This document shows positions 11,378 to 23,361 of a stretch of DNA of 64,000 nucleotides, one piece after another (position 1 is the first letter of the stretch; every line of letters begins with the position of its first letter). The notes beneath the pieces are model-generated. The model was not told the DNA's origin. It saw only the letters and a program-made list of their open reading frames with translations, and ran no database searches. The stretch spans positions 109,466,734 to 109,530,733 of the forward strand of contig CM045762.1 in assembly GCA_025200525.1 (NCBI GenBank). Reading direction: 5' to 3'. The translations under genes and the position numbers were made by a program. Source of the DNA: Camellia lanceoleosa (taxonomy: Eukaryota > Streptophyta > Magnoliopsida > Ericales > Theaceae).

Positions 11378-12040
11378 CTGAGCCTCTAACTGGTGGAAGG
11401 TATTGACAAGTACATAGTCAGCTTTGTCCACATTAGAGAACTGATTCAAAACCAGCTCAAAGTAAGCCGGATAAGAGCCGTGCACATAAATGAACGACGG
11501 CATGTCCTGAAGCTCAAGCAACGGCAACCCTGGAATCGACACCGGCGACGACTCCACCGGCAACTTCAACAGCCCATGGTGAACATAGTAGTATATGTAA
11601 TCAACAGCACACGGCTGCGTGAAGAATGTTGCTCCAGCTAAGCCGAACTGTTTCGCCACATCCAAAGCCCAAGGCAAGTACGCATCATAGATGATACAAT
11701 CAATGGGATTGTCCGAGCTTCCGTACTTCCTGATGAGCTCTGCTAGGGTTTGTGAGCCAGCAGCTTCTAACCGTGCGAGATAGTCTTGGACACTACCGGC
11801 TTGAGGGAAGCCGGCTTGGTCGCAGCCGTCGGAAATGGTGTCGAATTGGAGTGATGAGTTGGATTGGGGTGGGTGGTGGTGGTGGATGGAGTTGGAGATG
11901 AAGATGGTGATGGCAAAAGTGGCTTTGAGTCCTTTGGAGACAAGGCGCTTACAGAGTTGGAGGAGAGGGTTGATGTGACCTTGGCTTGGATAAGGTATGG
12001 CTAAAACATGTGCTGAATATGATTTCTTTCTCTTCTCCAT
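11378..12040 (-). pseudogene. UGT74-type glycosyltransferase copy 1, exon 1 (intact exon of broken gene)
   Basis: The exon encodes 221 residues of the acceptor-binding domain, starting MEKRKKSYSAHVLAIPYPSQGH; His22 in PSQGH is the catalytic base of family-1 plant glycosyltransferases. Later landmarks are FDTISDGCDQAGF, DCIIYDAYLPWALDVAKQFGL (the Asp that pairs with the His), FFTQPCAVDYIYYYV and ADYVLVNTFHQLEAQ, ending at a CAG|GTTAGT donor. UGT74 enzymes transfer glucose to small acids and related acceptors (salicylate, auxin, jasmonate, terpenoid acids) in the cytosol; the acceptor here cannot be told. This exon has no defect. The gene is called a pseudogene only because of the single-base loss in exon 2. 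It is about 70% like exon 1 at 32763-33419 by eye, so the two are tandem paralogues and not a very recent copy. Confidence 0.88.
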
Positions 12041-12096
12041 CTTCTCTCTTTTACCTCTCTCTCTCTATTATCTTTGTCTCTTCTCATGGACTGGCC

Positions 12097-12103
12097 ATTT
12101 ATA
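12097..12103 (-). promoter_or_regulatory. TATA box of UGT copy 1
   Basis: TATAAAT on the minus strand lies 57 nt upstream of the ATG at 12040. The predicted leader between them is rich in GA/CT repeats (GAGAGAGAG). The intact paralogue has its TATA-like element at exactly the same distance. Confidence 0.6.
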
Positions 12104-12179
12104 ATGTGTGATACACGGGTAGCCTGAGTGGTGTAAGGGTGACTATACGGTTCATTTTAATTTGGTTCGCAAGTAACCT

Positions 12180-13080
12180 AAGGCTATGTTTGTTTGGATG
12201 GATTGGGTAAAAAGAGATTATAATCTATCAAACTGTTAGTTTCGGGATATATTGTCTCCGGATTATTTGGTTGAATTGGATTTGTATCCTATGTTTGTTT
12301 AGTCATGGAATTAAATGTCTGGATTGCACTATTTTTAGTGAATCTAATGTTTTGTTATACGGACTAAATAAGGATAAATGTTCAAAAGACTATTTTACCC
12401 TTGTAATTTATAATTTTTATTTAATATATAATTTTAAATTTGTAATCTATAATTTATAATTTATAATTTAAAAACACTAAAAAAATTTAATTTATAAGAC
12501 CATAATTTTTAATTTATTATTTTCAATTAAATTAAATTTATAATTTATAGTTTATATTTTTATTTAATATATGTTTTTAAATTAACGACAATAAAAAATA
12601 ATTTTATTTTATATATAAATTAAATTTTCAACAACGCTAAAAAAATTTAATTTATAAAGCTATAATTTATAATTTATTATTTTTAAATAAATTTAATTTA
12701 TAATTTATATTTTTTATTTAATATATAATTTTAAATTACAACACTAAAAAAATAATTTTATTTAATATCTAAATTTAATTTTTTAACAACACTAAAAAAA
12801 TTTAATTTATAAGGCCATAATTTTTAATTTATTATTTTTAATTAAATTAAATATATAATTTATAATTTTTTATTTAATATATAATTTTAAATTAACAACA
12901 CTAAAAAAATAATTTATAAATGTTCAAAAGATTATTTTATCATTTTCTAATTGTTTGCTAATAATAGCATGGTGGTAAAATGGACATTTCAGAGTCTAAT
13001 CCCATGGGATACCAATCCTATGGAAATAATCTCACCCTCCCATGGGATAGGATAGTTCCACAAATATGTGTTTTAGTTCC
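12180..13080. repeat. AT-rich tandem repeat block, possible DNA element
   Basis: A unit of about 158 bp carrying TTTAATTTATAAGRCCATAA then TTTATTATTTTTAATTAAATT recurs near 12487, 12646 and 12799. A second motif, AAATGTTCAAAAGAYTATTTTA, flanks the block near 12377 and 12918. Outer sequences (TTTGTTTGGATGGATTGG at the left, CCCATGGGATAGGATAG at the right) look like element ends, but I could not pair them as inverted repeats. No gene is present. Confidence 0.55.
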
Positions 13081-13082
13081 TT

Positions 13083-13445
13083 TTGCATAGAACCTGTGTT
13101 GGTTTTAGCTTGAAGCTGTGGTTATCTCATTATCTTGTTTATTGCATCTTGTTATCGTTTATTGTATCATCTTGCATGATCCTGAGTTTTCAAAATAGCC
13201 GGCTTCGCGTAACGTGTGAGTCTAGCTTTCAAAGTTACATTGTGCATATCATTTGCATTCTACCCCAGAACTACGTTGGCTTGATTCCTTGCAAAGGGAT
13301 ACGTAGACAACCTGCGGGCACAACCATTTATTTCTGTCTTGATTTTGTGTCCAAGTCTTACGACCTTGTCAAAATGGGTCGTCTTCGGGCTTTGACATTC
13401 ACTCACGTCATTTCACGACTCCGAGTTCTGTCAAAGAGGGGCAAC
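13083..13445 (+). mobile_element. 3' untranslated/internal end of a Tat/Ogre-like LTR element, with polypurine tract
   Basis: The stretch includes TTCCTTGCAAAGGGATACGTAGACAACCTGCGGG (near 13280-13315), a phrase characteristic of the 3' part of plant Tat-lineage Gypsy elements. It ends in AAAGAGGGG followed by CAAC and then TGTAGACACCC, that is, a polypurine tract directly before an LTR. The open frame that covers it reads LIPCKGIRRQPAG but is otherwise uninformative, so I do not call it a gene. Confidence 0.6.
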
Positions 13446-16400
13446 TGTAGACACCCTATTTTTGACGGCCCTTACGACTTGGACGCCATTGCATGCACAC
13501 CCGATGATGAGTTTATATGCTCGCTAAGTGCTCGAAGTCCTCAGCAGAATGCCACAGCTTTGAGTCTTTCAAACCCTGCACCCTTGTTGCCTTATTTCTG
13601 CACCAAGCCTTGGTCCTTCAAGCCTGTAGCTTCTGGTGGCTTGCCGACCACCTTTTGAGGCTACCGGCCATCACTTTTAGGCTACCGGCCACCAGTTTCT
13701 TTTACATATATTTTATGTTAGCTATGCCAGCTATTTGCACAGATGCATGCATTTGCACCCACATGTAGCGCTAGACATCCTTATAGAGATTTCATATTTT
13801 CTATGTATAGGAGACCCCTCTCTCTTATTTTAAGGTTTGAAAATTTTGACATCAAAATTTTTCCTCTCTCTATAATTCTCTTTCTCTCTAGCAAATCTCT
13901 ACATTTTTGCCTACAATTCCTTAACCTTTTGCCTATACACCCTTCATCAAATCTTCTCATCTTTGAGCTGAGGGGTCTTAGAGCTTGATTTGAGTTCTAG
14001 AGGGTGTTGTTTGCTTGGTTTTGCTGCTTGAATTGCTTTTTCTCTTCAAGAGGTATAAAGCTTTGTCCCCTTACTTGTTTTTTCTGCTATCGTACTTGTT
14101 GTTTTCCAACTGATTTTGGGATGTAAAACTTCTGTATTTTTTTGCTGAAACTTGGGTCCTAAGGCCATTAAAGGTTGAGGGGTGGCTCACCCTTCTTTAT
14201 ACCTTATTTTTGAGGCCTTAGCCCTTGTGTTTCCCACCCTTTTACTATCTTTTTCCAAACTTTTAAACACTGATTTTCAGACCTTTTTCAGTGGCCAAAA
14301 TCATATTTTGAGTTCAAATTTGGAGGGGTTGGCCTCCCCTCCTAGTGTTTTGCTTACTAGCCTAGTTTGTGCCATGCTTTAGCATATTAATCTAAGCTAT
14401 TTTTAGCTCAATTTCAGCATGTTTCATGACTTATTTTAGACTGTTTTAGCATTGTTTTGGGTTGTTAGTTGCATTTGAGCTTTGTTTTGCATGCTTGTAG
14501 TGTAATAGTCCTTATGAGTTTGGTGTTCTAGGCCTTAGACACCATCTGATTTGAGTTGGTTTCATTTATTTATGTCTTTCTCACTCATTTTCAGCAATAA
14601 TAATCTCTGCAACCTCCCTCTTTTCTTGACTCTTTGTTTTGCTTTGCTTTGAAAGTGGTTCAAACTACCTGTTTGTTGAAAGCATGAGATTGAGGTGTCA
14701 TTCTTAATGGTTTAATCCCTTAGGGGGTTTATTACCAACGGTATGATGTCTCTTTCATGCTTGAAAGAACTTTTGATTTGAGCCTTCTTTCCATTAGAGG
14801 ACTTAATCTCACCCTTTGGGACTCACTTGATTAAATGATGGAAAGGTAACTAAAATGGAGTGACTAAAACTTGGAATTAAAAGTAAGCAAGATAATAATT
14901 TGGTTGTGTTCAATTGGACGTTAATTGAACACATGGAAACTTGAACCATTTCATACTCATTAGTGATGAAATGATTCAAGGTTCTAAGGTCACCACTTCT
15001 CTTGATCATTCATGAAAGGGATGAGGTTTGTGTCTTCTTCTGCATTTATTGAACTTGCACACTTGGTTTCATAAGCCATCATGCAATGAAATTGCATCCA
15101 TTGATGGTTTGTGAATCGAACTTGCTACTCCTTTAATTTAATCAAGAAAAGGAGGGGTGAATTGTGCAAACAAACCCTTGAAATACCCTATATATGCTCT
15201 GTTTGTCCTCTATTGCAGCAAGGAGAACTGGGTAGTAGTGGCCAGCAGACCAGTTTCCACGGTCGGCAGGTGGTTGGCCGACCACCTTTGATTGTTGGCC
15301 GGCCATCACTGGTGGCCAGCAACACTCCTCATTGGCTGGCCGGCCACTAATGTAAAATTCAACAGTGAGTTTCTTTGGCAAAGTAGAGTTATTCTGAAAG
15401 TGGGCAAAAGTGTGTGTGTTCTATTGGGCAACCAAGGCTCTCCGGAAGCAAAACGGTGGTCTTTTCGAGTGGAAATCGAGCATGCGCATGAACATCCCTT
15501 GTTTCCCGAGGCGTAGTAGTTAGTTGTTTAGTTTAATTACTTATTTTAATTGCACTTGCGTTGTAATTATTTAATTAGTTAGTTAACAAGTTAGTTATTT
15601 AATTTGTTGTAATAATTAGTTAAGTAGCGTAGCTAGTTTATTCATTTTGGTTTGTAATAATTAGCTTAATTAGCTTTAGCTTTAATTAGTTAACTAGTTT
15701 ATTTATTCAGACTCTCCTTCATGGGAGCGCAATGTAATAATGTGTATGTCTTCCAACCCCACATCTTTCTCCCTTTTATTTACTTGCTTATGATAGTTAG
15801 TTTAGGGACATCACATTTTGTTTAGCACACTTCATGTTGCATTCACTTGTATTGTATGCACCGAGGCTTGGTTCATTATTCTAACTACATTGTCAATTTA
15901 AATACTTCTTTGAATACGTGCTTAGACCACATGCTATTTAATTGACACACTTGTTATGTTAAGTAGCCAAGCCTATTTAGATTACATATCGCATGTGTTG
16001 CATTAGTCATATTATATAGTTAGGGATCATGCATTTTTCTAACTCTTTTGTTTACTTTGACTTGGAGTACTAGGTGAGCCTTTACTCATTTTAGCATAAT
16101 TGCATGAGTGTCGATGTTGCCATATTTAGCATGCTTTCCATGAGGCTAACTGCTTGAATGCTTGTGAATGAAGGCATATTGCTTGAATTGGGATAATTTG
16201 AGCAAATGTTAATATGCGATCACTTTTTCAAGTGGTACATATTTCGAAACGACTTTCAAAACAAACATGACTCAAAATGTTCCAATTCTTGCAAATTAGT
16301 CTATACTTGTGTGTGTGCGCATCACATAGTAATGCTAGCCTAATAACCGGAACAAGAGCAAATGATGTTGATAAAAATCACATCATGATTAGTCGAGGTC

Positions 16401-16545
16401 AATCTTTGATTGGACGAGCGGGGGTGCTCAAATATATTCATGACCTTCCCTCTCCCCCCGTATCTAAGTTCTCGAGCCGAGACAATCTTGGTGATGACGG
16501 ACACGTGGCCTTTGGCACGAGTCATGGGTTTTCTAAATTTTCCAA
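13446..16545 (+). mobile_element. long LTR (about 3.1 kb) of Tat/Ogre-like Gypsy element
   Basis: It starts TGTAGACACCCTATTTTTGA after a polypurine tract and ends a few bases before TGGCGACTCTG at 16557, which resembles the primer-binding site used by Tat/Ogre elements. A length of 3 kb is usual for this lineage. Promoter-like and poly(A) regions cannot be placed with confidence. The interior is non-coding, with GGTTGGCCGACCACC-type repeats near 13640-13690 and 15240-15350 and TTAGTTAATTAG-type repeats near 15500-15700. The right border is uncertain by about 20 bp because no clean CA end is seen. Confidence 0.6.
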
Positions 16546-17060
16546 AAATATTTAGGTGGCGACTCTGTGTTTGGCAAAGTAGTCCAATTTTGGCAATTTG
16601 ATTCAAAATCGATTTTCCAAAAGATTAGCTAGATTTGGACTCTTTGGTGTTTATCAATTTCACATTGCACTTGTGAGATTAGGTTCAGAACTGTGGGAGT
16701 CCAAATTGTAGGGCTTATTTCGACCTTCCAAAAAGGGGCGCGAAAAAGCAAGCTATAGTTTTCAAGCATCTGTTGGGGGAAATTAGAGAACTTGCCTTGA
16801 ATTTCATGATATGAAATTTTATCTACACTTATATGTTTCTTTGCATTGCATTTGCATTGGGGCGGCTAAGTCACTGTGTTTGTCATCTGCTATTCCTGGA
16901 CGGTTTGCCAAAAGCTTGCCTGAAAAGCTTTCCAAAAGGCTGACCGATCACTGGCTCTGCCACGATGGGAACACAACCCCCAGATCTGGACTACAACTAT
17001 ACTGTTTGATCTGCCTTTCATTTCTTGGTATTAGGTGTGAGAGGTATATTAGGTAGTCTT
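16546..17060 (+). mobile_element. 5' internal remnant after the Tat/Ogre-like LTR, with PBS
   Basis: TGGCGACTCTG at 16557-16567 fits the start of a primer-binding site; the following bases diverge. The rest is leader-like sequence without an open gag frame and stops near 17060, where unrelated chromovirus integrase sequence begins. Confidence 0.45.
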
Positions 17061-17099
17061 GTTGAGGTACCCTTTTTGACCATTTGGCCTAGTTGCATA

Positions 17100-17830
17100 T
17101 CGAAAAGCCATAGAGACTGTTCCAAACTATAGCAATCTTTTCCGTCATTTCCCAAACAAATTCAGGACCTAACATGGGATCGTCATCCACCTTGGCCCAA
17201 CACACTGGAGATTTACACGATCAGCCATACAAGGCCTTAAAAGGCACCATACCAATACTTGTTTGAAAGCTATTATTATAGGAAAACTCCACCAAGGGTA
17301 AATGCCTCTCCCACGAGCCTTTAAAATCGAGAATGCAAGCTCGGAGCATGTCCTCTAAAATCTAGATAGTGCGCTCGGACTGTCCGTCAGGCTGAAGAAT
17401 ATAGGTGGTGCTAAACATCAACCTAGTGCCCAAGGCATTCTGTAAGCTTTGCCACAACCAAGCCATGAAACATGGATCTTTATTAGAGATGATAATTACT
17501 GGGACTCCATGAAGTCGAACTATGTCCCTAACATATAGGTCGACGAGTAATCTATCGAGTCACTCGTGTGCATAGGTACAAAGTGTGCTGATTTGGTTAA
17601 TCGGTCGACTATCACCCACATGACATCATTATCCCATTGAGTTTTCGGAAGACCCACAACAAAATACATCGTGACATGCTCCCACTTCCACTCGGCTATA
17701 GGTAAGGGTTACAACAAACCCGATGGTCGTTGATACTTGGCCTTCATTTGTTGACAAGTAAGGCATTTCAAGAAAAACAAGGCTACATCTCTCTTTATTT
17801 TGTCTCATACTCAAGATATAGTTGACGGTC
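17100..17830 (-). pseudogene. chromovirus (Ty3/Gypsy) integrase relic
   Basis: On the minus strand the segment reads, with several stops, as a Gypsy integrase core. It has IAEWKWEHVTMYFVVGLPKTQWDND, VMWVIVDRLTKSAHF (first catalytic Asp), [81 protein letters not shown] and MVPFKALYG. The usual S-D-R-D of the second catalytic site reads S-N-K-D, so an acidic residue is lost. It lies just outside the target duplication of the Gypsy element at 18026, so it belongs to an older, separate insertion. Confidence 0.85.
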
Positions 17831-18025
17831 AACCTGTGTTAGTATCACTCAAGTGCCATCTGATAAAGTAATAGTAAACACCGATCTGCATAGCCCATAT
17901 GTGTCAACTCCACAAAGCCTAGAATACTTCAGACTTCCGAGTCCTAAACCAGAAATCTTAATGGCCTAAGCTCAAGAGCTTACTAATCTAATATGTACAC
18001 TTCAGAGGTCCATGGACACTCTTTC
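17800..18025. repeat. duplicated segment, copy 1 (left part)
   Basis: From TCAAGATATAGTTGACGG to CCATGGACACTCTTTC this sequence matches 27913-28162 plus 28503-28515. Copy 1 is interrupted by the Gypsy element and resumes at 25848 (AGTCACTGCAAATGCTCAAGCC). What the segment was originally is not known; no open frame is conserved. Confidence 0.75.
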
Positions 18026-20510
18026 TGTCATGACCCAAACCTGCCCCTATAGGTTTAGTGTCGTAACCAGCCAGTAATCCTGGGATTGCCAAAGGCCTCT
18101 GACCTAGATATCATATATAATAAGGGGTTACGGAAGCAAATATACAACTATAATGCCCATAGAGCTATATAGACATACATGGGACAAAATTTTAAAACTG
18201 ATATACATGAACCCAAATATGATGTCATATACATATCCATTCCACCTTGCCATTGTACGTAAAATAAAACAAAAGAACTATTTACAAAACAACAAAAGTC
18301 TAAATCTTGTAACTTAGTTCGCAAAACTTGACCACTAAACTCTTTCTGGAACCTCCTCGGGAGGCACAAAGGTTGACCGACAAAACTGACCTCCAGGCAA
18401 TCATCATTGAGCCTGGTCATGCACCTGGTTACCTACATACATAAATAATAGAGTAAGTAGGAGCCCAGTGAATAATAACATAGTAAAGATTTTAATGAAT
18501 AATGTCCATAATAGATTTAGATTTCAATTCTCTAATCAAACAGAAACATCAGCATGTTCGTATAAAAAACAAAGTCATGTTCGTATTTATATTCAAATCA
18601 TGCGTAGTACATCCATTAGCATTAAGATATCTCTTTGGTCAAGCATATAAAGTTCCATAAAAGAACCTCTGGTACTAGGTAACCTATCTCATACGTGGGC
18701 CACAATATTGTTTCCTCCAGGCGAGGGCCTGTGCCATGGTATTATCTCCCCGAGGCGAACGCCTCATGACCATAAGCCACAGTATTATGTCCCCTAGGTG
18801 AGAGCCTCTGCTAAGGATACCACAATTACATTTCAAAGAAAATTAGGCAATCATTCATTCATACAAAACATACAATTTCAAAAAACTAATAATTTCATAT
18901 CATCATAAAATAATTAAAGTCAAACACAACTTTACAGAGTTATTACTCACAGACACCTTCACAAATAGCTTTAATAGCAAACCAATGGATCGACAGCTCA
19001 TGGGGCGTGACCTGCACAAACATAATAGATACACATATTGAAACACATGCTTGGATAGTACTTAACTTAATTCATTTTCTTCTTAGTGTGCTTCTAAGTC
19101 TTATCCTCATTATTATGTCTTAACTAGGGCTTAAGAATACCTAGGATGTAATGAGAATGCCAAAATGTGTTTCAAAACACTTAGTCAAAGTTGCTGAAAA
19201 TAGGGTCTTCGCTTGAGCGCAACTTCTTTCGCTCGAGCGGAGGTTCAAAAATAAGGGTGGTTGCTCGAGCGCAACTTTGATCGCTCGAACGGTCTATAAA
19301 CTTTGCAAAAGTACTGACTGTGTGAATTTTCCACTCGACGGCTGCTCAACGGTCGCTTAAATGTGAGATTGAGGTCTTCGCTCAAGCGCAATTCTGTAGC
19401 TTGAGCGGTCTCCAAAACTTCTAAACTTCTGAGAGCATGCATTTTAAGCTCGAGCCAACTTTTGGTCGCTCGAGCGGAAGCGCAAAACAAAGAGTGGTCG
19501 CTCGAGCAGAGAAGCAGAATTCTAGAATTTCCAAATTTGCTTCCAAGCTTCAAAACTCAACTTAAAGCTGCAATTTATGTTCTTTTGGGCAAAAACTTAA
19601 GAAAACTTGTGTAAACTTGGAAAACATTGGGAATTCAAAATCATTTCACAAAATCAAAGCCCAAAAGCATGCCAATTGTGCAAGATCAAGCTTGAAATGT
19701 TGAAAGCATCACATGCATGTAATTTCTTGACTTCAAAGCTTTCAAAACATGATCAATTAAGGTAAAATGATATGAAACTTGATGACTTTCCAAACCCAAG
19801 ATGAACTAAGGACATGCATGAGAGAATTACTTGAAATTCATTCCAAAACTCCTTGAAATGCACATGCATGCATGGTATGACTTATATTCCCTTAATCCTA
19901 GCTTAATTCTCATACTTAGTCACAAGAACTTCTTGAATTCTCTTCATTAACATCTTAAATACAAAGATTAGGAAACAATTACTCACCTAAAATTCTCAAT
20001 TGAGTTCTAGATTGCTATGTCTTTGAGCTTGCAAGTCAATTTCTTCAAATTCTAACCAAGTCCAAGCTAATTCCTTACTCTTCCTCCTTTGATCTCAATC
20101 TCTTGCTCTCCTCTTCTCTCTCATGTTATGTTGAGCTCAATAAGTGAGGAAAAAAATATGTAAAGCATAATGGTAGTGGCCTTATATAGGCTTAATTAAA
20201 CTTAGCTTAAACTACTCAATTGGACATTATTTACTCTAATTAATTCATTCTGAATCGAATCTCAATTGAACCTACCATAAATTCCTTAAAATTCCAAATA
20301 ACACATAAACCAAGACAATTTCTTCATCAAACACCGATAAGGCCTTCAATTCGTAGAATAGAACAAAATCATAGACAAATATTCCTATGCAAAACAGATA
20401 GAAACTCATATAGCATATAACACATGCAATTAATGCAAAATTTCACCTTAATTACTTATTAGGCATTCTTAATCATGGTTTAACAATTAATCACAAGCGG
20501 GGTTATTCGG
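18026..20510 (-). repeat. 3' LTR of the Gypsy element
   Basis: 2485 bp, TGTCATGACCC at the outer plus-strand end. The inner terminus, expected TGTAA on the minus strand, reads CCGAA after the polypurine tract, so three terminal bases are mutated. It contains a cluster of CGCTCGAGCG-like palindromes at about 19205-19510. Confidence 0.9.
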
Positions 20511-20520
20511 TCTTCCCCTT
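20511..20520 (-). promoter_or_regulatory. polypurine tract of the Gypsy element
   Basis: AAGGGGAAGA on the minus strand immediately upstream of the 3' LTR; it primes plus-strand DNA synthesis in LTR retrotransposons. Confidence 0.75.
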
Positions 20521-21936
20521 AAAGAGTTTGGTCCTCCAAACTCGAATTACCTTCGTTTTGGTAGAATATTGGATCCAAAGGAAACAAGTCAGGGTATCTC
20601 CTCATCATATCCTCTTCCGTTTTCCAAGTTGCATAAGTCCCTCTGTGGTTTCGCCAATCAACCTTCCCTAACAGTATTTCTTTATTCCTCAATCTTTTGA
20701 TTCTACGATTCACAATCTGAATTGGCCTCTCTTCATACGTATAATCATCTTTCAGAAGCACATGTATTGGTTCGATGACATATAACGGATTTCATAGATA
20801 TTCTTGAAGCATCGAAACATGAAAAACATTATGCATACGTTCCATGACCGGCGATAAGGCTACCCGATATGTCACAAGGTTGATTTTCTCAAGGATCTCA
20901 TATGGTCCAACATATCTCGGTGCCAACTTGCCTTTCAATCCAAACCGTGTTTGGCCTTTCATAGTCTCAATTTTCTGCGAGTCAACTGATATGCCATCTT
21001 TGTTGATTACATGCCCCCAAAATGCAATATCATCAAGCCAAAATTCACATTTGGAAAATTTTGCATATACCTTCTTTTCCCGTAAAATCTGTAAAGCAGT
21101 TCTCAGATGCTTTTCATGTTCTTCCTTGCTTTTGGAGTAAATCAGTATATCATCAATAAATACAACTATGAATTCATCAAGAAATTGTTTGAAAACCATA
21201 TTCATTAGGTCCATAAACGTTGCAGGTGCATTAGCTACCCCGAATGGCATTACCAAAAATTCGTAATGGTTACTTTGTTCAGTTCTCTATAATCTATACA
21301 TAGTCTTAACGATCCATCCTTTTTCTTTACAAATAGGACTGGAGCACTCCAAGGTGAATTGCTCAAGCGGATGAATTTCTTGTCTATGAGTTATTGGAAT
21401 TAAAGTTTTAATTCTTTCAATTCAAAAGTTGACATTCAGTATGGGGTTTTAGAAATTGGTTGTGTACTGGGTATTACATCAATGGTGACTTCAATTTCTC
21501 TATCAATTAAGTCCCCGGACAATTCTTTCAGAAACAGATCAGAAAATTCACAAGCAACAGGAATAGTTTCCACATTAGAACTATCAGAAGTTTCAGTCAA
21601 AACACAACACATATAACCCTTACATCCCTTCCTAAGCAGTTTATCAGCTTTCATGGCGGAAATCAAATATGAGGAAGGAACTACCCCATTCCCAGCAAAC
21701 ACAAATTCAGGTAATCCAAGTAAATGAAACACAACAAATTTATTCAAACAATCAATAATTGTACAATACTTCATCAACCAGGCAATACCCAGTATGCAGT
21801 CAAAATGATCAATACCCAATGGCAATAAATCAACATACAATGTCATATCACCAATCACAATTTCACATGCCAGATAAACATAAGCACATACCATAGAACC
21901 CCCAGATGGCATAGATACAAACAATAAATAATTCAT
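20519..21936 (-). pseudogene. Gypsy pol relic: protease, reverse transcriptase, integrase tail
   Basis: Minus strand, in order. The end of the aspartic protease domain has LPLGIDHFDCILGIAWLMKY. A linker follows, FSDLFLKELSGDLIDREIEVTIDVIPSTQPISKTPY, typical of the RT start. RT is next, with [12 protein letters not shown] then [19 protein letters not shown] and [11 protein letters not shown] (the Y/F-x-D-D box is kept). At KIETMK the sequence jumps to [22 protein letters not shown] and [13 protein letters not shown]. After another frame change comes LLKDDYTYEERPIQIV, KILLGKVDWRNHRGTYATW-like chromodomain sequence. Two internal deletions are evident: one inside RT between NKVT and NHYEF, removing the block with the first catalytic Asp, and one removing RNase H and the integrase core. 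Confidence 0.9.
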
Positions 21937-21960
21937 GGGTTCTAAAGGTCTAGTTAAGTT

Positions 21961-23118
21961 CTAAGAAAAGGCATATGACACAAATGGGCGTGTAGAACCA
22001 GAATCTAGCAAGACATATGCATTTTGGGAACAGATGGAAATTATACATGACACCACAGACTTGGTGTTCTGTACATCCCCAGGCACTAGTGCAAACACTC
22101 TCCCTTGCCTTAACGTTTCATTTCTAACGTTACCTCTAGCATTAGTTCTTGCATTTGACCTCATTATAGAAACAGATCCAGCTGAACTTTTTGCGGGGCG
22201 GTTGGCATTCTCAGACCTAAGTGGGCAATATTTTATTATGTGGCCAACTTTGCCACACCTGTAACAAGCACCAGATGCACGGTAACACACCTCTATGCTT
22301 CCTTCCACAATCCGAACAAACTAGTATAAACCCACTGCTCTGACTTGAGCTACTTGTAGACCCCGTGTTTTGCTTTTTGCTTCCAAAGGGGCTTCTCTTT
22401 CTAAACTTGTTTCCTGACCTCTTACCTCTCCATTCTGTTGTTGTTGGGGCTTTGCTTTGTTTCATAGTTGCTATGGTAGCGGCTCAGTCAAGCACCTCCA
22501 CATACATAGGCAACTTCAACATGCCAACTTTGTCAAACACTTTCAAAGTCAAGCCTCCTTTAAATTTTCGTGCCTTTTTGTAATCGTTATCTACCATGTA
22601 TAGAGCAAACCGGGCCAATTCAGTGAACTTAGCTTCATATTTAGCTATTGACATATTGCCTTGAGTTCTTAAAATTTAGAAACTTTTTGGTCCTGATAGC
22701 ATTGAGGGAAATATTTGTCGTAAATGATTTCCTTAAATTGAACCCAAGTCATGTTCCCATTATCATTTCGGATTAACAGCCACCACCTTCGAGCTTCATC
22801 CTTTAAAATATAGGTGGCCAAAAGCACATTCTAAGTCTCAGAGCAGGGAAATACTTCATATAGTTTTTCCATTTCAAGTAACCATGTCTTTGCTTTTAGT
22901 GGTTAAATACCACCCAAGAAAGTTGGCCGTTTCATCTTCATAAACTTCTAAGTCAGGTTGATTATATCATTATTATTCGGCTCATTTTGTACTGGTGGAG
23001 GCAGAGAGGGCAATGGTTGTTGCCTCAAAGATTCTGTTAAGGCTGCAAGCTTTTGTTCCATGCGACTCATGCGAACCTTAGAGGATTCAGTTGTACCGTC
23101 ACTTCTTGTATTTTCCAT
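21961..23118 (-). pseudogene. Gypsy gag and protease N-terminus relic
   Basis: The likely gag start is MENTRSDGTTESSKVRMS at 23118. The following sequence, RPTFLGGI, KAKTWLLEMEKLYEVF, LLATYILKDEARRWW and DKYFPQ, is the retrotransposon gag domain, broken by stops. A CCHC knuckle CYRCGKVGHIIKYC lies near 22260. The protease active site reads LLDSGSTRPFVS near 21985, with the catalytic Asp kept. Several stops and frameshifts prevent a full-length protein. Confidence 0.85.
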
Positions 23119-23346
23119 TACTATAAGTAAATAGGATAATAATAAACATAGGCAGAATAATCTCATTTTCTGTAATCGATTCCAATTCAATTTGTTTCAT
23201 ATTGATTCAAATATGTTCACATCATTTCATTTTGGTTCGAGTATGTTTAAATAGTTCACACACCCACACATGTAGATGAAATCTCCCTAATTCTTTTCCA
23301 AAACGTCCTATAGCTCATATGGACTCGTGTGTGCGGTATAACTCGT

Positions 23347-23358
23347 GCTCGGATACCA
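23347..23358 (-). promoter_or_regulatory. primer-binding site of the Gypsy element
   Basis: TGGTATCCGAGC on the minus strand, 3 nt inside the 5' LTR. It matches the 3' end complement of initiator tRNA-Met except A to C at position 8. Confidence 0.85.
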
Positions 23359-23361
23359 CTT

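Noticed and set aside
13083..13658. 191-codon plus-strand open frame as a gene
   Set aside because: It crosses the polypurine tract and LTR start of a Tat/Ogre-like element, so it cannot be a single host gene.
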